From: Saccharibacillus endophyticus
GTDB taxonomy: Bacteria; Bacillota; Bacilli; Paenibacillales; Paenibacillaceae
Reading direction: 5' to 3'
NCBI RefSeq assembly: GCF_013185185.1
Contig: NZ_JAAZWE010000002.1
Span: 933,595 to 997,594 of the forward strand
DNA length: 64,000 nucleotides
Each line of letters opens with the position of its first letter. Positions within the stretch are counted from its first letter, which is position 1. Under the pieces are notes generated by a model, which made no database searches, was not told where the DNA came from, and saw only the letters and a list, made by a program, of their open reading frames with translations. A program made the position numbers and the translations under genes. Shown here piece by piece: positions 8,829 through 17,117 of the stretch.

Positions 8829-9485
8829 ATGAATAAAATGAAATCTTTATCCGTTTTGGCTCTTACCCTGATGCTGACCGGCGTGTTGGCCGCATGCGGC
8901 AACGATCAAGCGGCTTCGCCGTCTCCGTCGACGTCTTCGGATTCCCAGGCGGATAGCTCGGCGAACGACCAATCCAGAGAAGACAACGACGCGCACCCGA
9001 CAGACGAAGTGGACATCGACAAAGAAAACAGCACGGAGTCCCCTACCGATTCGGCGATCGGAGAAGCTCAGGAAGAAACGGACCTCGACGCGACCACAGG
9101 CGATCCTGTTCCTGCGGACGACGAGTCGAAGGATAACGCGGAAACCGACAGCACGCCTGCCGAAACGAAGCCGGACGAGTTCGCTTCCGATTCGGTAAGT
9201 TCGACGAACAGCGCAGCGACAGGAGGAACGACCGGAACCGCTCCCGCGACTACGCCTGCGGCGGACGAGCAAAGCGGCGAAGGATCGTACGTCGGCCTTG
9301 CCGACGCCCACAGCGCGGAGATCGAAGTGGACGGCGAGCCGGTCATGTACCAGTTGTCCGAAGAAGCCCAAGCGCAGCTCGGTCAAATTCCGGCGGATGC
9401 CCAAGTCACGTTCACGTATACGGAAGAAGACTTTGATTCCGAAACGAAGGTACTGACGATCACGGACATCAAAGAAGCCAAGTAA
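8829..9485 (+). CDS. Acidic-linker lipoprotein of unknown function
   Basis: 218 residues. A lipoprotein signal peptide with the lipobox LAAC (Cys near residue 22) is followed by ~125 residues of low-complexity Ser/Asp/Glu/Thr/Ala sequence. A compact C-terminal domain of ~65 residues (GSYVGLADAHSAEIEVDGEP ... VTFTYTEEDFDSETKVLTIT) looks like a small beta domain. It is probably tethered outside the membrane, with the linker spanning the wall. The start was chosen at the ATG 11 bases after GGAGG; a GTG/ATG upstream lacks a ribosome site. I do not recognise the C-terminal domain. Confidence 0.8.
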   Translation: MNKMKSLSVLALTLMLTGVLAACGNDQAASPSPSTSSDSQADSSANDQSREDNDAHPTDEVDIDKENSTESPTDSAIGEAQEETDLDATTGDPVPADDESKDNAETDSTPAETKPDEFASDSVSSTNSAATGGTTGTAPATTPAADEQSGEGSYVGLADAHSAEIEVDGEPVMYQLSEEAQAQLGQIPADAQVTFTYTEEDFDSETKVLTITDIKEAK

Positions 9486-9528
9486 CCGAACCTTTTACCT
9501 GACTCGAATAACACGCTTGCGTAAGCAC

Positions 9529-9571
9529 TGCTCCCTCTCTGCCCGGCTTCGGCCGGACAAGGGGGATTTTT
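9529..9571 (+). terminator. Probable intrinsic terminator
   Basis: CCCTCTCTGCCCGGC pairs imperfectly with GCCGGACAAGGGGG across a TTCG loop, followed by ATTTTT. It follows the lipoprotein gene. Confidence 0.65.
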
Positions 9572-9648
9572 AAGGTCTGCGGACCTGACGGTTCGCTGCA
9601 AGGGGCTTTTTGAACGATGCCGAATTTTTGCCAAAAGGAGATGCGGAT

Positions 9649-10398
9649 ATGTATCGGGTAGTGATGATCAGACACGGGCAAAGTGAATGGAATCAAAAGA
9701 ACCTGTTTACCGGATGGACGGACGTTAACCTGACCGAGAACGGAATCGAGGAAGCGAAAGACGCCGGACGCATTTTGCGGGAGTCGGATTACGGCTTCGA
9801 TATCGCGTTCGCTTCGGTGCTTCAACGCTCGATCAAGACGCTGCACTACGCGCTGGACGAGTTGGGGCTGTTATGGATTCCCGAAGAGAAGTCCTGGAAG
9901 CTGAACGAACGTCATTACGGAGCGCTTCAAGGACTGAGCAAACCCGAGACGACCGAAAAATACGGCGAGGAGCAGGTTCATTTATGGCGGCGCAGCCTTT
10001 CCGTACGCCCGCCGATGCTTGAACAAGACGACAAACGGCTTCCGAAGTTCGATCCCCGCTACGCCGATGTGCCGACCGAGCGGCTGCCCGCCGGCGAAAG
10101 CTTGCAGGATACGATCGAGCGCGTAGGCGAATTTTGGGACGAAAAAATCGTGCCGCTGGTGCAAGACGGTCATCATATCCTGATTGCCGCGCACGGCAAT
10201 ACGATTCGCGCGTTGATCAAATTCATGGAGGATCTTGAAGAACACGAGCTGTTGGATCTGAATATCCCGACCGGCGTTCCGCTCGTCTATGAACTGGACG
10301 ACGACGTGAAACCGATCCGCCGCTTCTATCTCGGCCATCCGACGCACGTCGAAGAGAAAAAACGTCAAGCCGCCGATCCGAACCACGATCCCGATTGA
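9649..10398 (+). CDS. gpmA: 2,3-bisphosphoglycerate-dependent phosphoglycerate mutase
   Basis: 249 residues, the usual length for the dPGM family. It interconverts 3- and 2-phosphoglycerate in glycolysis through a phosphohistidine. MIRHGQSEWN holds the phosphorylated His (residue 9); LTENGIEEA and ERHYGALQGL are the other family signatures; the second catalytic His is in LIAAHGNTIRAL. The C-terminus, rich in charged residues and ending HDPD, is typical of the flexible tail. The ATG is placed eight bases after AAAAGGAG. The gene is monocistronic or lightly coupled to the acetyltransferase 31 bases downstream. Paenibacilli often also carry a cofactor-independent enzyme; none is in this window. 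Confidence 0.95.
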   Translation: MYRVVMIRHGQSEWNQKNLFTGWTDVNLTENGIEEAKDAGRILRESDYGFDIAFASVLQRSIKTLHYALDELGLLWIPEEKSWKLNERHYGALQGLSKPETTEKYGEEQVHLWRRSLSVRPPMLEQDDKRLPKFDPRYADVPTERLPAGESLQDTIERVGEFWDEKIVPLVQDGHHILIAAHGNTIRALIKFMEDLEEHELLDLNIPTGVPLVYELDDDVKPIRRFYLGHPTHVEEKKRQAADPNHDPD

Positions 10399-10429
10399 TT
10401 ACTATCCGAGCCAAAAAGGAGTGTTTAAC

Positions 10430-11014
10430 ATGAACGGCAACTTTACCGTTCGCCCTGCCGTGCCGACCGATGCAAGAGCGGTCTCGCTGCTCATGTACGA
10501 AGCAATCGGCGATATCGCCCACACTATCGCGGGAACGACCGACCTTCCCGATACGCTGGAGGTACTGGAGGAACTATTTCAATTGCCGGACTGTCGACTC
10601 GGCTACGACAACGCTCTGGTCTGCGAAGACCAAGACGGCGGCATCGCGGGCTTCGTCCTGAGTTATCCCGGCGAACAAGCCATAGCGCTGGATATCCCTT
10701 TGCTGCGTCGCCTGCAAGAACGCGGCCTGCCGACGGACGGACTGGTTCCCGAAGCCAACCCCGGCGAATACTATTTGGACTCCGTAGCCGTAAGCGGCGC
10801 CTACCGCGGCGCAGGTCTCGGCACCCGACTGATCGAAGCCTTCGAACAACGCGCGGCAGACCTCGGCCAATCCCGAGCCATGCTCCTCGTCGAAAGCGAA
10901 AATACCAAAGCCAGAGCCCTCTACGAACGCCTGGGCTACCGCCCCGACGGCTGGCTCGAGCTGAGCGGCCATCGATACCAACGCATGATCAAACCGATCA
11001 GTTCTCACGCCTGA
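10430..11014 (+). CDS. GNAT-family N-acetyltransferase
   Basis: 194 residues with the acetyl-CoA-binding motif A as VAVSGAYRGAGLGTRLIEAF near residue 125. A preceding beta-strand (YYLDSVAV) and the closing ALYERLGYRPDG are typical of GNAT enzymes. The substrate cannot be inferred. The start ATG follows AAAAAGGAG; the frame also opens at a GTG at 10421, which overlaps the ribosome site and is unlikely. It lies 31 bp after gpmA with its own ribosome site and ends in a strong terminator. Confidence 0.87.
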   Translation: MNGNFTVRPAVPTDARAVSLLMYEAIGDIAHTIAGTTDLPDTLEVLEELFQLPDCRLGYDNALVCEDQDGGIAGFVLSYPGEQAIALDIPLLRRLQERGLPTDGLVPEANPGEYYLDSVAVSGAYRGAGLGTRLIEAFEQRAADLGQSRAMLLVESENTKARALYERLGYRPDGWLELSGHRYQRMIKPISSHA

Positions 11015-11068
11015 ACGCATCACTTTGGAAGCAACCACAACCACGTTCATACGCTCAACCTTTACACG

Positions 11069-11106
11069 AAAGGAATAAGCCCAGCAGAGCTAGGCTTATT
11101 CCTTTT
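11069..11106 (+). terminator. Intrinsic terminator
   Basis: AAAGGAATAAGCC pairs with GGCTTATTCCTTTT around CAGCAGAGCTA. It closes the acetyltransferase transcript. Confidence 0.85.
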
Positions 11107-11202
11107 CTACTTACTGGATGTTTTGATCACAATTATATCTTTTATGCTTTTATTCTTTTCCCCTTCCATCCACCCGGATGCCGGGAGCCTTTTCGGTGCA
11201 AG

Positions 11203-11378
11203 CGCCAAGCGGAGGGAGAAATTCAGTGAGATACAGGCTTTCGAAGAAAACCTGCGATAACATCTAGTGTCATGTTGACGCCTTTGAACTCGGAAAGCTA
11301 CTCCCTGATTCTTCATCCCGCGGCTTTACGAGTGAAACAGCGGCTCGAACGAATTTCTCCCGCAGCGCCCCTCGCTTA
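11203..11378. repeat. Dispersed hairpin repeat, copy R1
   Basis: It begins GCGGAGGGAGAAATTCAGTG and ends CGAATTTCTCCCGCAGCGCC, which are the two inverted ends shared by seven elements in the window. Inside it carries a module with TTTCGAAGAAAACCTGCG and CATGTTGACGCCTTTGAACTC, also seen in R3 and, reversed, in R6. It contains no ORF with a ribosome site. Confidence 0.8.
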
Positions 11379-11775
11379 CCCGCCGAACCCAGTCTCCCGT
11401 CATCCCCCCTATCCCCATTATCCCCGCCGTCCACAATCGACCGCGTTGAATTATCCCCGCCATCCACAGTTTGCGCCGCTCGATCCTACCGGTTTTCCAC
11501 GGCTTATCCCCATCCTTTTCCCGCACAACTAACTTTTTATCACTTTGTTCAAAAAAATTAATTTGCACTTCTTGTCGACTGAAGACCTTCTTTCTGTCTT
11601 GATCAATCCTCTACCCCGCACCATTGCGGCATTTCCGAAAAAGCCTCCTTACTCTTTTGTCCGTCAATCCCCGTTTAGGGAAAGTTCCGTCGTAAAAGCG
11701 CCTTTTTTCCCTTAATTGCTCCCGTTTTCGCCTTTTCTCCCACTTCCGACTCTTTTATTTTCTAAAATTTGTGCT
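11379..11775. other. Gene-free interval before the nrd promoter
   Basis: About 400 bases, C/T-rich on the plus strand, holding the DnaA-box-like array in its first third and then AT-rich sequence. No open frame has a ribosome site. Apart from the array no structure was seen. Confidence 0.6.
11408..11512. promoter_or_regulatory. Array of DnaA-box-like motifs upstream of the nrd genes
   Basis: Two near-identical 19-mers, ATTATCCCCGCCRTCCACA, start at 11417 and 11450 (33 bp apart). Each holds two DnaA-box-like 9-mers (TTATCCCCG and CCRTCCACA), and they are followed by TTTTCCACG and TTATCCCCA (11504-11512). Against TTATNCACA the best site has one mismatch and the others two or three. It is a pattern match only. 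Confidence 0.4.
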
Positions 11776-11804
11776 TTGACAAACCCCATATCTGGTTATA
11801 AAAT
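11776..11804 (+). promoter_or_regulatory. SigA-type promoter of the nrdI-nrdE operon
   Basis: TTGACA (11776-11781), a 17-base spacer and TAAAAT (11799-11804). The first NrdR-like box lies in the spacer, so NrdR binding would block RNA polymerase. Confidence 0.75.
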
Positions 11805-11841
11805 GAGTAACACTGACCCGGATAAAACTAGATATAGATTT
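11782..11841 (+). promoter_or_regulatory. Pair of NrdR-box-like sites
   Basis: AACCCCATATCTGGTT (11782-11797) and AACTAGATATAGATTT (11826-11841) both resemble the NrdR consensus ACACWATATMTWGTGT with a central ATATCT/AGATAT. Centre-to-centre distance is 44 bp, about four helical turns, compared with about three turns in the best-studied genes. One box overlaps the promoter spacer and the other is just downstream. Confidence 0.6.
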
Positions 11842-11870
11842 AACCGGGCAATCAAGGAGCGTGAAAGAAC

Positions 11871-12230
11871 ATGGTGATCGCTTACGATTCCAGAACAGGA
11901 AACGTGCGGAGATTTATCGAAAAACTGGATCTTCCCGCGGTTCAAATCGACGAAACGATGAAGCTGGAAGAGCCTTTCATCCTCGTCACTTATACAACGG
12001 GCTTCGGTCAAATACCGGACAAAGTCAATCAGTTTCTCCAGAACAACGGACAGCAGCTGCGCGGCGTATCCGCCAGCGGCAACCGCAACTGGGGACTTTC
12101 TTTTGCCAAAAGCGCAGACACGATTTCCCAAACTTACGGCGTACCGGTATTGTGCAAATTCGAATTATCGGGAACGAATAAAGACATTCTACATTTCAAA
12201 GAGGAGCTGAACACCCTTGCGGCATATTGA
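11871..12230 (+). CDS. nrdI: Class Ib ribonucleotide reductase flavodoxin NrdI
   Basis: 119 residues, the size of NrdI. It supplies an oxidant for assembling the Mn(III)2-tyrosyl radical of NrdF. The FMN phosphate-binding loop is YDSRTGNVRRFI near the start, with YTTGFGQIPDKV and SGNRNWGLSFAKSADTI as the later flavin contacts. It begins after GGAGCGTGAAAGAAC. Its 3' end overlaps the nrdE start by 14 bases, so nrdI and nrdE are translationally coupled. Expression is probably under NrdR through the boxes at 11782-11841. Confidence 0.95.
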   Translation: MVIAYDSRTGNVRRFIEKLDLPAVQIDETMKLEEPFILVTYTTGFGQIPDKVNQFLQNNGQQLRGVSASGNRNWGLSFAKSADTISQTYGVPVLCKFELSGTNKDILHFKEELNTLAAY

Positions 12231-14301
12231 ACTGAACAACCAACTGATGCTGAGAAACGCCGACGGATTTTTCCGTCTCGAGAAAGATAAAGAAGCGGTA
12301 GCCGCATTCATGGAAGAAGTACGGCAACGCAGCCTGACTTTCCCTGATTTCGGTTCCCAAGTGGACTATATGATCGAAAACGACTACTACGAGAACGTGT
12401 ACGCGAATTACACCCGCGAGGAAGTCGTCTCGGTATTCGAAACTTCGCACAACGTGCCGTTCGAATTCGCTTCGTACATGGCCGCTTCGAAGTTCTACAC
12501 GGACTACGCGATGAGAAGCAACGACAAAGCGCAGTACCTCGAGACGTACGCGGACCGTTCGGCGATCGTGGCCCTGCACCTGGGCGGCGGCAACGTGGAA
12601 ACGGCGAAGTCGCTCGTGACGGCAATCATGGAGCAGCGCGTGCAGCCTGCGACGCCGACATTCCTGAACGCGGGCAAAAGCCGCCGCGGCGAGCTGGTAT
12701 CGTGCTTCCTGCTGGAAATGGACGACGCGCTCAACTCGATCAACTATGTACTGTCGACCTGCATGCAGCTGTCGAAAATCGGCGGCGGCGTAGCCGTCAA
12801 CCTGTCGAAGCTGCGCGGACGCGGCGAGCCGATCAAAGGCGTCGAAGGCGCGGCCAAAGGCGTTATGCCGGTACTGAAATTGATGGAAGACGCTTTTTCG
12901 TATGCCGATCAAATGGGTCAGCGCAAAGGCTCCGGCGCGGCGTACTACAACATTTTCGGCTGGGACGTGCTTGAATTCCTGGACAGCAAAAAAATCAACG
13001 CCGACGAAAAATCGCGCCTCAAAACGCTGTCGATCGGCTTGATCGTTCCGAACCGCTTCTACAAGCTGGCGGAAGAGAACAAGCCGCTCGTGGTATTCGG
13101 ACCGTACTCCGTTTACAAAGAATACGGCAAGCACCTCGACGACCTCGACATCGACGAGATGTACGACGAACTGCTCGCCAACGACAAAATCAAGAAAAAA
13201 ACCGTGATGAGCGCGCGCGACATGCTGGTCAAGATCGCGATGGTTCAGCTTGAATCCGGTTATCCGTATATCATGAACAAGAGCAACGCCAACAACAATC
13301 ACGCGCTGAAAGATCTGGGCATGGTGAAAATGTCCAACCTGTGCACGGAGATCTACCAACTGCAAGAAACGTCGACGATCGGCGATTACGGACAAGCCAA
13401 CGATATCCGCCGCGACATCAGCTGCAACCTGGCTTCCCTGAACATCGCGAACGTGATGGATCACGGCAAGCTGCAGGAGTCGGTACACGAAGCGATGCTC
13501 GGACTTACGGCCGTCAGCGACATGACCGAAGTGCAAAACGCTCCGGGCGTAGCCAAAGCGAACCGCGAGATGCACTCCGTCGGCCTCGGCGCGATGAACC
13601 TGCACGGCTACCTGGCAAAAAACAAAATCGCTTACGAAAGCGACGAAGCGATCGACTTCGCGCGTACGTTCTTCATGATGATGAACTACTACTCGATCGA
13701 AAAAAGCATGGAAATCGCGCGCGATCGGGGCGAAACGTTCGCAGGCTTCGAGCAATCCGAATATGCAAAGGGTACATACTTCGACAAGTACGTACAGACC
13801 GATTACAGCCCGCGCACGGATAAAATCAAAGCGCTGTTCGGCGACATGCACATCCCGACGACTGCCGACTGGGCGCATCTGCGCACGCTTGTTCAAGCGA
13901 ACGGCCTGTACCATGCCTACCGTCTGGCGATCGCGCCGACGCAAAGCATCTCGTACATCCAAAACTCGACGTCGAGCGTGATGCCGATCGTCGACGCGAT
14001 CGAAACGCGTACGTACGCCAACTCGACGACGTACTTCCCGATGCCTTATCTGGCGCAGGATAACTTCTTCTACTACAAGTCCGCGTATCAAATGGACCAG
14101 TTCAAAGTCATCGACATGATCTCGGTCATTCAAGAGCATATCGACCAAGGCATCTCGGCGATCCTGCACGTCAACAGCAACGTGACGACGCGCGAACTGG
14201 CCCGTTACTACCTGTACGCGGCACGCAAAGGCCTGAAAGCTCTCTACTACACGCGTACCAACCACTTGAGCGTGGAAGAGTGCATCAGCTGCGCGATCTA
14301 A
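12217..14301 (+). CDS. nrdE: Class Ib ribonucleoside-diphosphate reductase, alpha subunit
   Basis: 694 residues, as expected for NrdE. It reduces ribonucleoside diphosphates to deoxy forms. The first redox Cys is in GELVSCFLLEMDD, the active-site region is NLCTEIYQLQ and DISCNLASLNIANV, and the C-terminal redox pair is EECISCAI. The N-terminus lacks a full ATP cone, a class Ib trait. Translation starts at TTG inside the end of nrdI, with GAGGAG about ten bases upstream. Electrons normally come from NrdH or thioredoxin; no nrdH lies here. The long open frame on the opposite strand is a codon-bias shadow. Confidence 0.97.
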   Translation: MRHIELNNQLMLRNADGFFRLEKDKEAVAAFMEEVRQRSLTFPDFGSQVDYMIENDYYENVYANYTREEVVSVFETSHNVPFEFASYMAASKFYTDYAMRSNDKAQYLETYADRSAIVALHLGGGNVETAKSLVTAIMEQRVQPATPTFLNAGKSRRGELVSCFLLEMDDALNSINYVLSTCMQLSKIGGGVAVNLSKLRGRGEPIKGVEGAAKGVMPVLKLMEDAFSYADQMGQRKGSGAAYYNIFGWDVLEFLDSKKINADEKSRLKTLSIGLIVPNRFYKLAEENKPLVVFGPYSVYKEYGKHLDDLDIDEMYDELLANDKIKKKTVMSARDMLVKIAMVQLESGYPYIMNKSNANNNHALKDLGMVKMSNLCTEIYQLQETSTIGDYGQANDIRRDISCNLASLNIANVMDHGKLQESVHEAMLGLTAVSDMTEVQNAPGVAKANREMHSVGLGAMNLHGYLAKNKIAYESDEAIDFARTFFMMMNYYSIEKSMEIARDRGETFAGFEQSEYAKGTYFDKYVQTDYSPRTDKIKALFGDMHIPTTADWAHLRTLVQANGLYHAYRLAIAPTQSISYIQNSTSSVMPIVDAIETRTYANSTTYFPMPYLAQDNFFYYKSAYQMDQFKVIDMISVIQEHIDQGISAILHVNSNVTTRELARYYLYAARKGLKALYYTRTNHLSVEECISCAI

Positions 14302-14375
14302 GTTTGTTCAAGCGGTAAGCTTCACCTTGAGCGTTACGGCTTCATGCCTGTTCGATCCACATGATCTTCAGAAAC

Positions 14376-14435
14376 TGCGGGGCGCCTTTCACGATCCGGA
14401 CTGCCGGTCTGAGTAAAACGCCCCGCTTTACTTTT
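14376..14435 (+). terminator. Hairpin between nrdE and nrdF
   Basis: GCGGGGCG pairs with CGCCCCGC followed by TTTACTTTT, with a ~36-base loop. It lies in the 274-base nrdE-nrdF spacer and could partially terminate or stabilise the upstream message. Confidence 0.55.
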
Positions 14436-14575
14436 GCTTATTTATCCGCCATAATAAGTAACTTGTGCGCCGTTCCAACGAGATCGGCTGCTGCTTATGA
14501 GCGATCCATCCAAAATCGTCCACTAATACCTTTATATATAAAATCATACTCCACGAGAGAAAGGGATGACCGAAC

Positions 14576-15568
14576 ATGATCAAAGCCGTTAACTGGAACC
14601 GTCCTGCCGACGACTTCACCCTGATGTTCTGGAACCAAAATATTATGCAATTCTGGACGGACGACGAAATCCCGCTGTCCGACGACAAAATGTCTTGGAT
14701 CACGCTGACGCCGGACGAGCAGGAAGCCTACATGCAGGTGCTGGGCGGCCTGACGCTGCTGGATACGGTACAAGGCGGAGTCGGCATGCCGCAAATCATG
14801 GAGCACGTCGAGAACCTTCAGCGCAAAGCCGTTCTGGCTTTCATGGGCATGATGGAGCAAATCCACGCCAAGTCTTACAGCAGCATTTTCACGACGCTCG
14901 CGTCTACCGAAGAGATCGACAAAGTCTTCCGTTGGGTCGAAGAAAATCCGCTGCTTCAGAAAAAAGCTTCGATCATCTCGAAGTATTACCAAAACATCGA
15001 GACGCAAAAAGACCTGTACCTGGCAATGGGCGCTTCGGTCATGCTGGAAAGCTACCTGTTCTACAGCGGCTTCTTCTACCCTCTCTACCTCGCCGGACAA
15101 GGCAAAATGACGAGCAGCGGCGAGATCATCGACTTGATCCTGCGCGACGAAAGCATCCACGGTCTGTACGTCGGCGTGCTGGCTCAAGAAATCCTGCGCG
15201 ACCTCCCGGCATCGGAAGCCGAAGCGGCGACGAAGGAACTGTACGAGCTGCTGCATACGCTGCAAGCGAACGAAGAACAGTACACCGAGCAGCTGTACAC
15301 GAAGATCGGCCTGACGGAAGAAGTGAACAAGTTCGTCCGCTACAATGCCAACAAAGCGATGATGAACCTCGGCCTCGAGCCGCAGTTCGAAGAAGACGAC
15401 GAAAGCATTAACCCGATCGTCCTCAACGGCCTGAAAACGCAAACCAAGCAGCACGACTTCTTCTCCAAAAAAGGCAACGGTTATGTGCGCACGGTACACG
15501 TGGAGCCGCTGCGCGACGAAGACTTCCTGTTCGACAGCGCGGAAGCGCCGGTAACGAGCGGACTGTAA
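14576..15568 (+). CDS. nrdF: Class Ib ribonucleoside-diphosphate reductase, beta subunit
   Basis: 330 residues. NrdF carries the di-metal (Mn) centre and the tyrosyl radical passed to NrdE. The metal-ligand blocks are in LLDTVQGG, MGMMEQIHAKSYS (Glu-x-x-His, with the radical Tyr after it), MLESYLFYSGFF and RDESIHGLYVG (second Glu-x-x-His). The C-terminus, EDFLFDSAEAPVTSGL, is the acidic tail that docks on NrdE. The start ATG follows GAGAAAGGGATGACCGAAC. The unusually long spacer after nrdE contains a GC hairpin, suggesting that nrdF may be partly uncoupled from nrdI-nrdE or have a weak own promoter. Confidence 0.97.
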   Translation: MIKAVNWNRPADDFTLMFWNQNIMQFWTDDEIPLSDDKMSWITLTPDEQEAYMQVLGGLTLLDTVQGGVGMPQIMEHVENLQRKAVLAFMGMMEQIHAKSYSSIFTTLASTEEIDKVFRWVEENPLLQKKASIISKYYQNIETQKDLYLAMGASVMLESYLFYSGFFYPLYLAGQGKMTSSGEIIDLILRDESIHGLYVGVLAQEILRDLPASEAEAATKELYELLHTLQANEEQYTEQLYTKIGLTEEVNKFVRYNANKAMMNLGLEPQFEEDDESINPIVLNGLKTQTKQHDFFSKKGNGYVRTVHVEPLRDEDFLFDSAEAPVTSGL

Positions 15569-15734
15569 GTTCGGCATTTCTTTTTTATCCCTTTCCTATC
15601 CAGAAGCTTTGCCTGCGGTCGGCATGCCGGTTTTTATCGGTGTTCCGGTCGCGAGCGAAGCTTCTTTTTTGATCGGAAAACGGGTATGATCGAGTCGTAC
15701 GCAGAAAGTCGACAGAAAGCGGGCGATTCCAACC

Positions 15735-16685
15735 ATGAAAGCAGCAGTGATCACCAAGTACGGCGGACCCGACGCTTTTCAGATCCAAGATCGACCGGAA
15801 CCCGTACTCCGCGCAGGCGAACTCAAAGTGCGCATGCAGGCTACCTCGATCAATCCGATTGATTTCAAGGTACGCAAAGGATATATGTTTTTCTTATCGG
15901 GCTTTCGCTTCCCCAAGATTCTGGGCTCCGACTTTTCCGGGATCGTGGAGGCGTGCGGCGAAGGGGTGAGCGGATTTGCAGCAGGCGATGAAATCTACGG
16001 ATTCACGAACGGCGCTTCGCAAGGCGGCGCATCGGCGGAGGTGCTGTGCTGCAAAGCTTCGGTCGCTTCGAAAAAGCCGGCTTCGCTCAGCTTCGAGGAA
16101 GCCGCTGCCGTCCCGCTGGCGGCCTCGACGGCTTACCAGGCACTGATGCGCGAAGGCGGCTTGAAGTCGGGCATGAAGGTGCTCGTGATCGGCGCAACGG
16201 GCGGCGTCGGTCATTATGCGGTGCAGCTGGCCGCGATCGCGGGAGCTCATGTGACGGGCGTTTGCCGGTCTTCCGGCGCATCGACGGCCAAAGCGCTCGG
16301 CTGCGACGCCGTAATTGCTTACGATCAAGAAGACTTTAGGCAGAGCGGACAGGCGTTTGACGTCATTTTCGACGCGGCGGGCAAATCCGGGTTCGGCGAG
16401 TGCCGGTCCCTTTTGAAAGAGCAAGGTACTTACGTCACGACGATACCGGGCCCTTCCGTGATGCTTCGGCGTGCACTGACCGGATCAAAAGGCCGCAAAG
16501 CCCGTTTCGTCATGGCGAACTCCAACGATACGGACCTGAGCCTGATGCGAAAATGGTGCGACGAGGGTCAACTGAAGCCGCTGATCGAAGCCGTTTTTTC
16601 ATTGGACGAAACGCGTCAGGCCTATGAGCTTGCGGAATCCGGGAAAACGCGCGGCAAAGTCGTGATTCGAACGACGAAGGAGTAA
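15735..16685 (+). CDS. Zinc-independent MDR-family oxidoreductase (quinone reductase type)
   Basis: 316 residues of the medium-chain dehydrogenase/reductase superfamily. The N-terminal GroES-like half has INPIDFKVRKG and GSDFSGIV. The Rossmann half has VLVIGATGGVGHYAVQLA, a phosphate-loop variant typical of NADPH-using quinone oxidoreductases. The catalytic and structural zinc Cys clusters of alcohol dehydrogenases are missing, so it should act on quinones or enones using NADPH; the exact substrate is unknown. The ribosome site before the ATG is poor. Single-gene unit, followed by a terminator at 16751. Confidence 0.85.
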   Translation: MKAAVITKYGGPDAFQIQDRPEPVLRAGELKVRMQATSINPIDFKVRKGYMFFLSGFRFPKILGSDFSGIVEACGEGVSGFAAGDEIYGFTNGASQGGASAEVLCCKASVASKKPASLSFEEAAAVPLAASTAYQALMREGGLKSGMKVLVIGATGGVGHYAVQLAAIAGAHVTGVCRSSGASTAKALGCDAVIAYDQEDFRQSGQAFDVIFDAAGKSGFGECRSLLKEQGTYVTTIPGPSVMLRRALTGSKGRKARFVMANSNDTDLSLMRKWCDEGQLKPLIEAVFSLDETRQAYELAESGKTRGKVVIRTTKE

Positions 16686-16750
16686 CGCTATAAGAATCAA
16701 GGCCGCTTGAGAGGCAGCTTTGTTCGATTCGTAATAGATGCAATGCAAAG

Positions 16751-16788
16751 AACCGACCCTATGCTGCGCGGCTTAGAGTCGGTTTTTT
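16751..16788. terminator. Intrinsic terminator
   Basis: AACCGACCCTA pairs with TAGAGTCGGTTTTTT around TGCTGCGCGGCT. It lies between the MDR oxidoreductase and a small convergent gene. Confidence 0.8.
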
Positions 16789-16793
16789 GTATG

Positions 16794-17036
16794 TCACGAT
16801 CGCTTCGCAAGTTCATGCCGTACGGCATCCAGCGTACGATTCGTCGTCGGCTGATCTTGCACGAAAAATACGCCTTCCGGAATCTTTCCGTTCTTTTCAT
16901 GATCGAATTGCTCGAACGTCACTCCTTTTTTGCGCAAATATACCGACTGACCCTCGATTTGTTCCCAATCGATCCGCGGGAATGCCGAAGCCGGATCAAA
17001 TCCTTTTCCTTCTATAATAAAATGAACGAAAAACAA
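16794..17036 (-). CDS. Small hypothetical protein
   Basis: 80 codons starting at a TTG with GAGGAAG nine bases upstream. The C-terminal part (GVTFEQFDHEKNGKIPEG and VFFVQDQPTTNRTLDAVR) reads like a real folded protein rather than a shadow. It is convergent with the oxidoreductase gene and lies downstream of the 17061 terminator, which on this strand ends the subtilase transcript. No recognised family. Confidence 0.5.
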   Translation of the reverse strand: MFFVHFIIEGKGFDPASAFPRIDWEQIEGQSVYLRKKGVTFEQFDHEKNGKIPEGVFFVQDQPTTNRTLDAVRHELAKRS

Positions 17037-17060
17037 CTCGACTTCCTCACTCTCCGCACA

Positions 17061-17099
17061 AAAGAAAAGCGCCTTTACGGATAATCCCGTAAAGGCGCC
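17061..17099 (-). terminator. Intrinsic terminator of the subtilase gene
   Basis: On the minus strand GGCGCCTTTACGGG pairs with CCGTAAAGGCGC and is followed by TTTTCTTTTG. It lies 19 bases after the protease stop. Confidence 0.85.
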
Positions 17100-17117
17100 C
17101 GAATCGTCGGCCGCCGC

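Noticed and set aside
11408-11512. Chromosomal replication origin
   Set aside because: There is no dnaA, dnaN, rpmH or gyrB gene nearby and the boxes are degenerate. It is at best a satellite DnaA cluster.
12196-14265. A 689-codon open frame on the strand opposite nrdE
   Set aside because: It mirrors nrdE exactly, has no ribosome site, and its protein is an improbable His/Arg/Val-rich sequence. It comes from the GC-skewed codon use of nrdE. The same applies to the frame at 17265-18824 opposite the subtilase and to 34866-36512 opposite the hydantoinase and permease genes.
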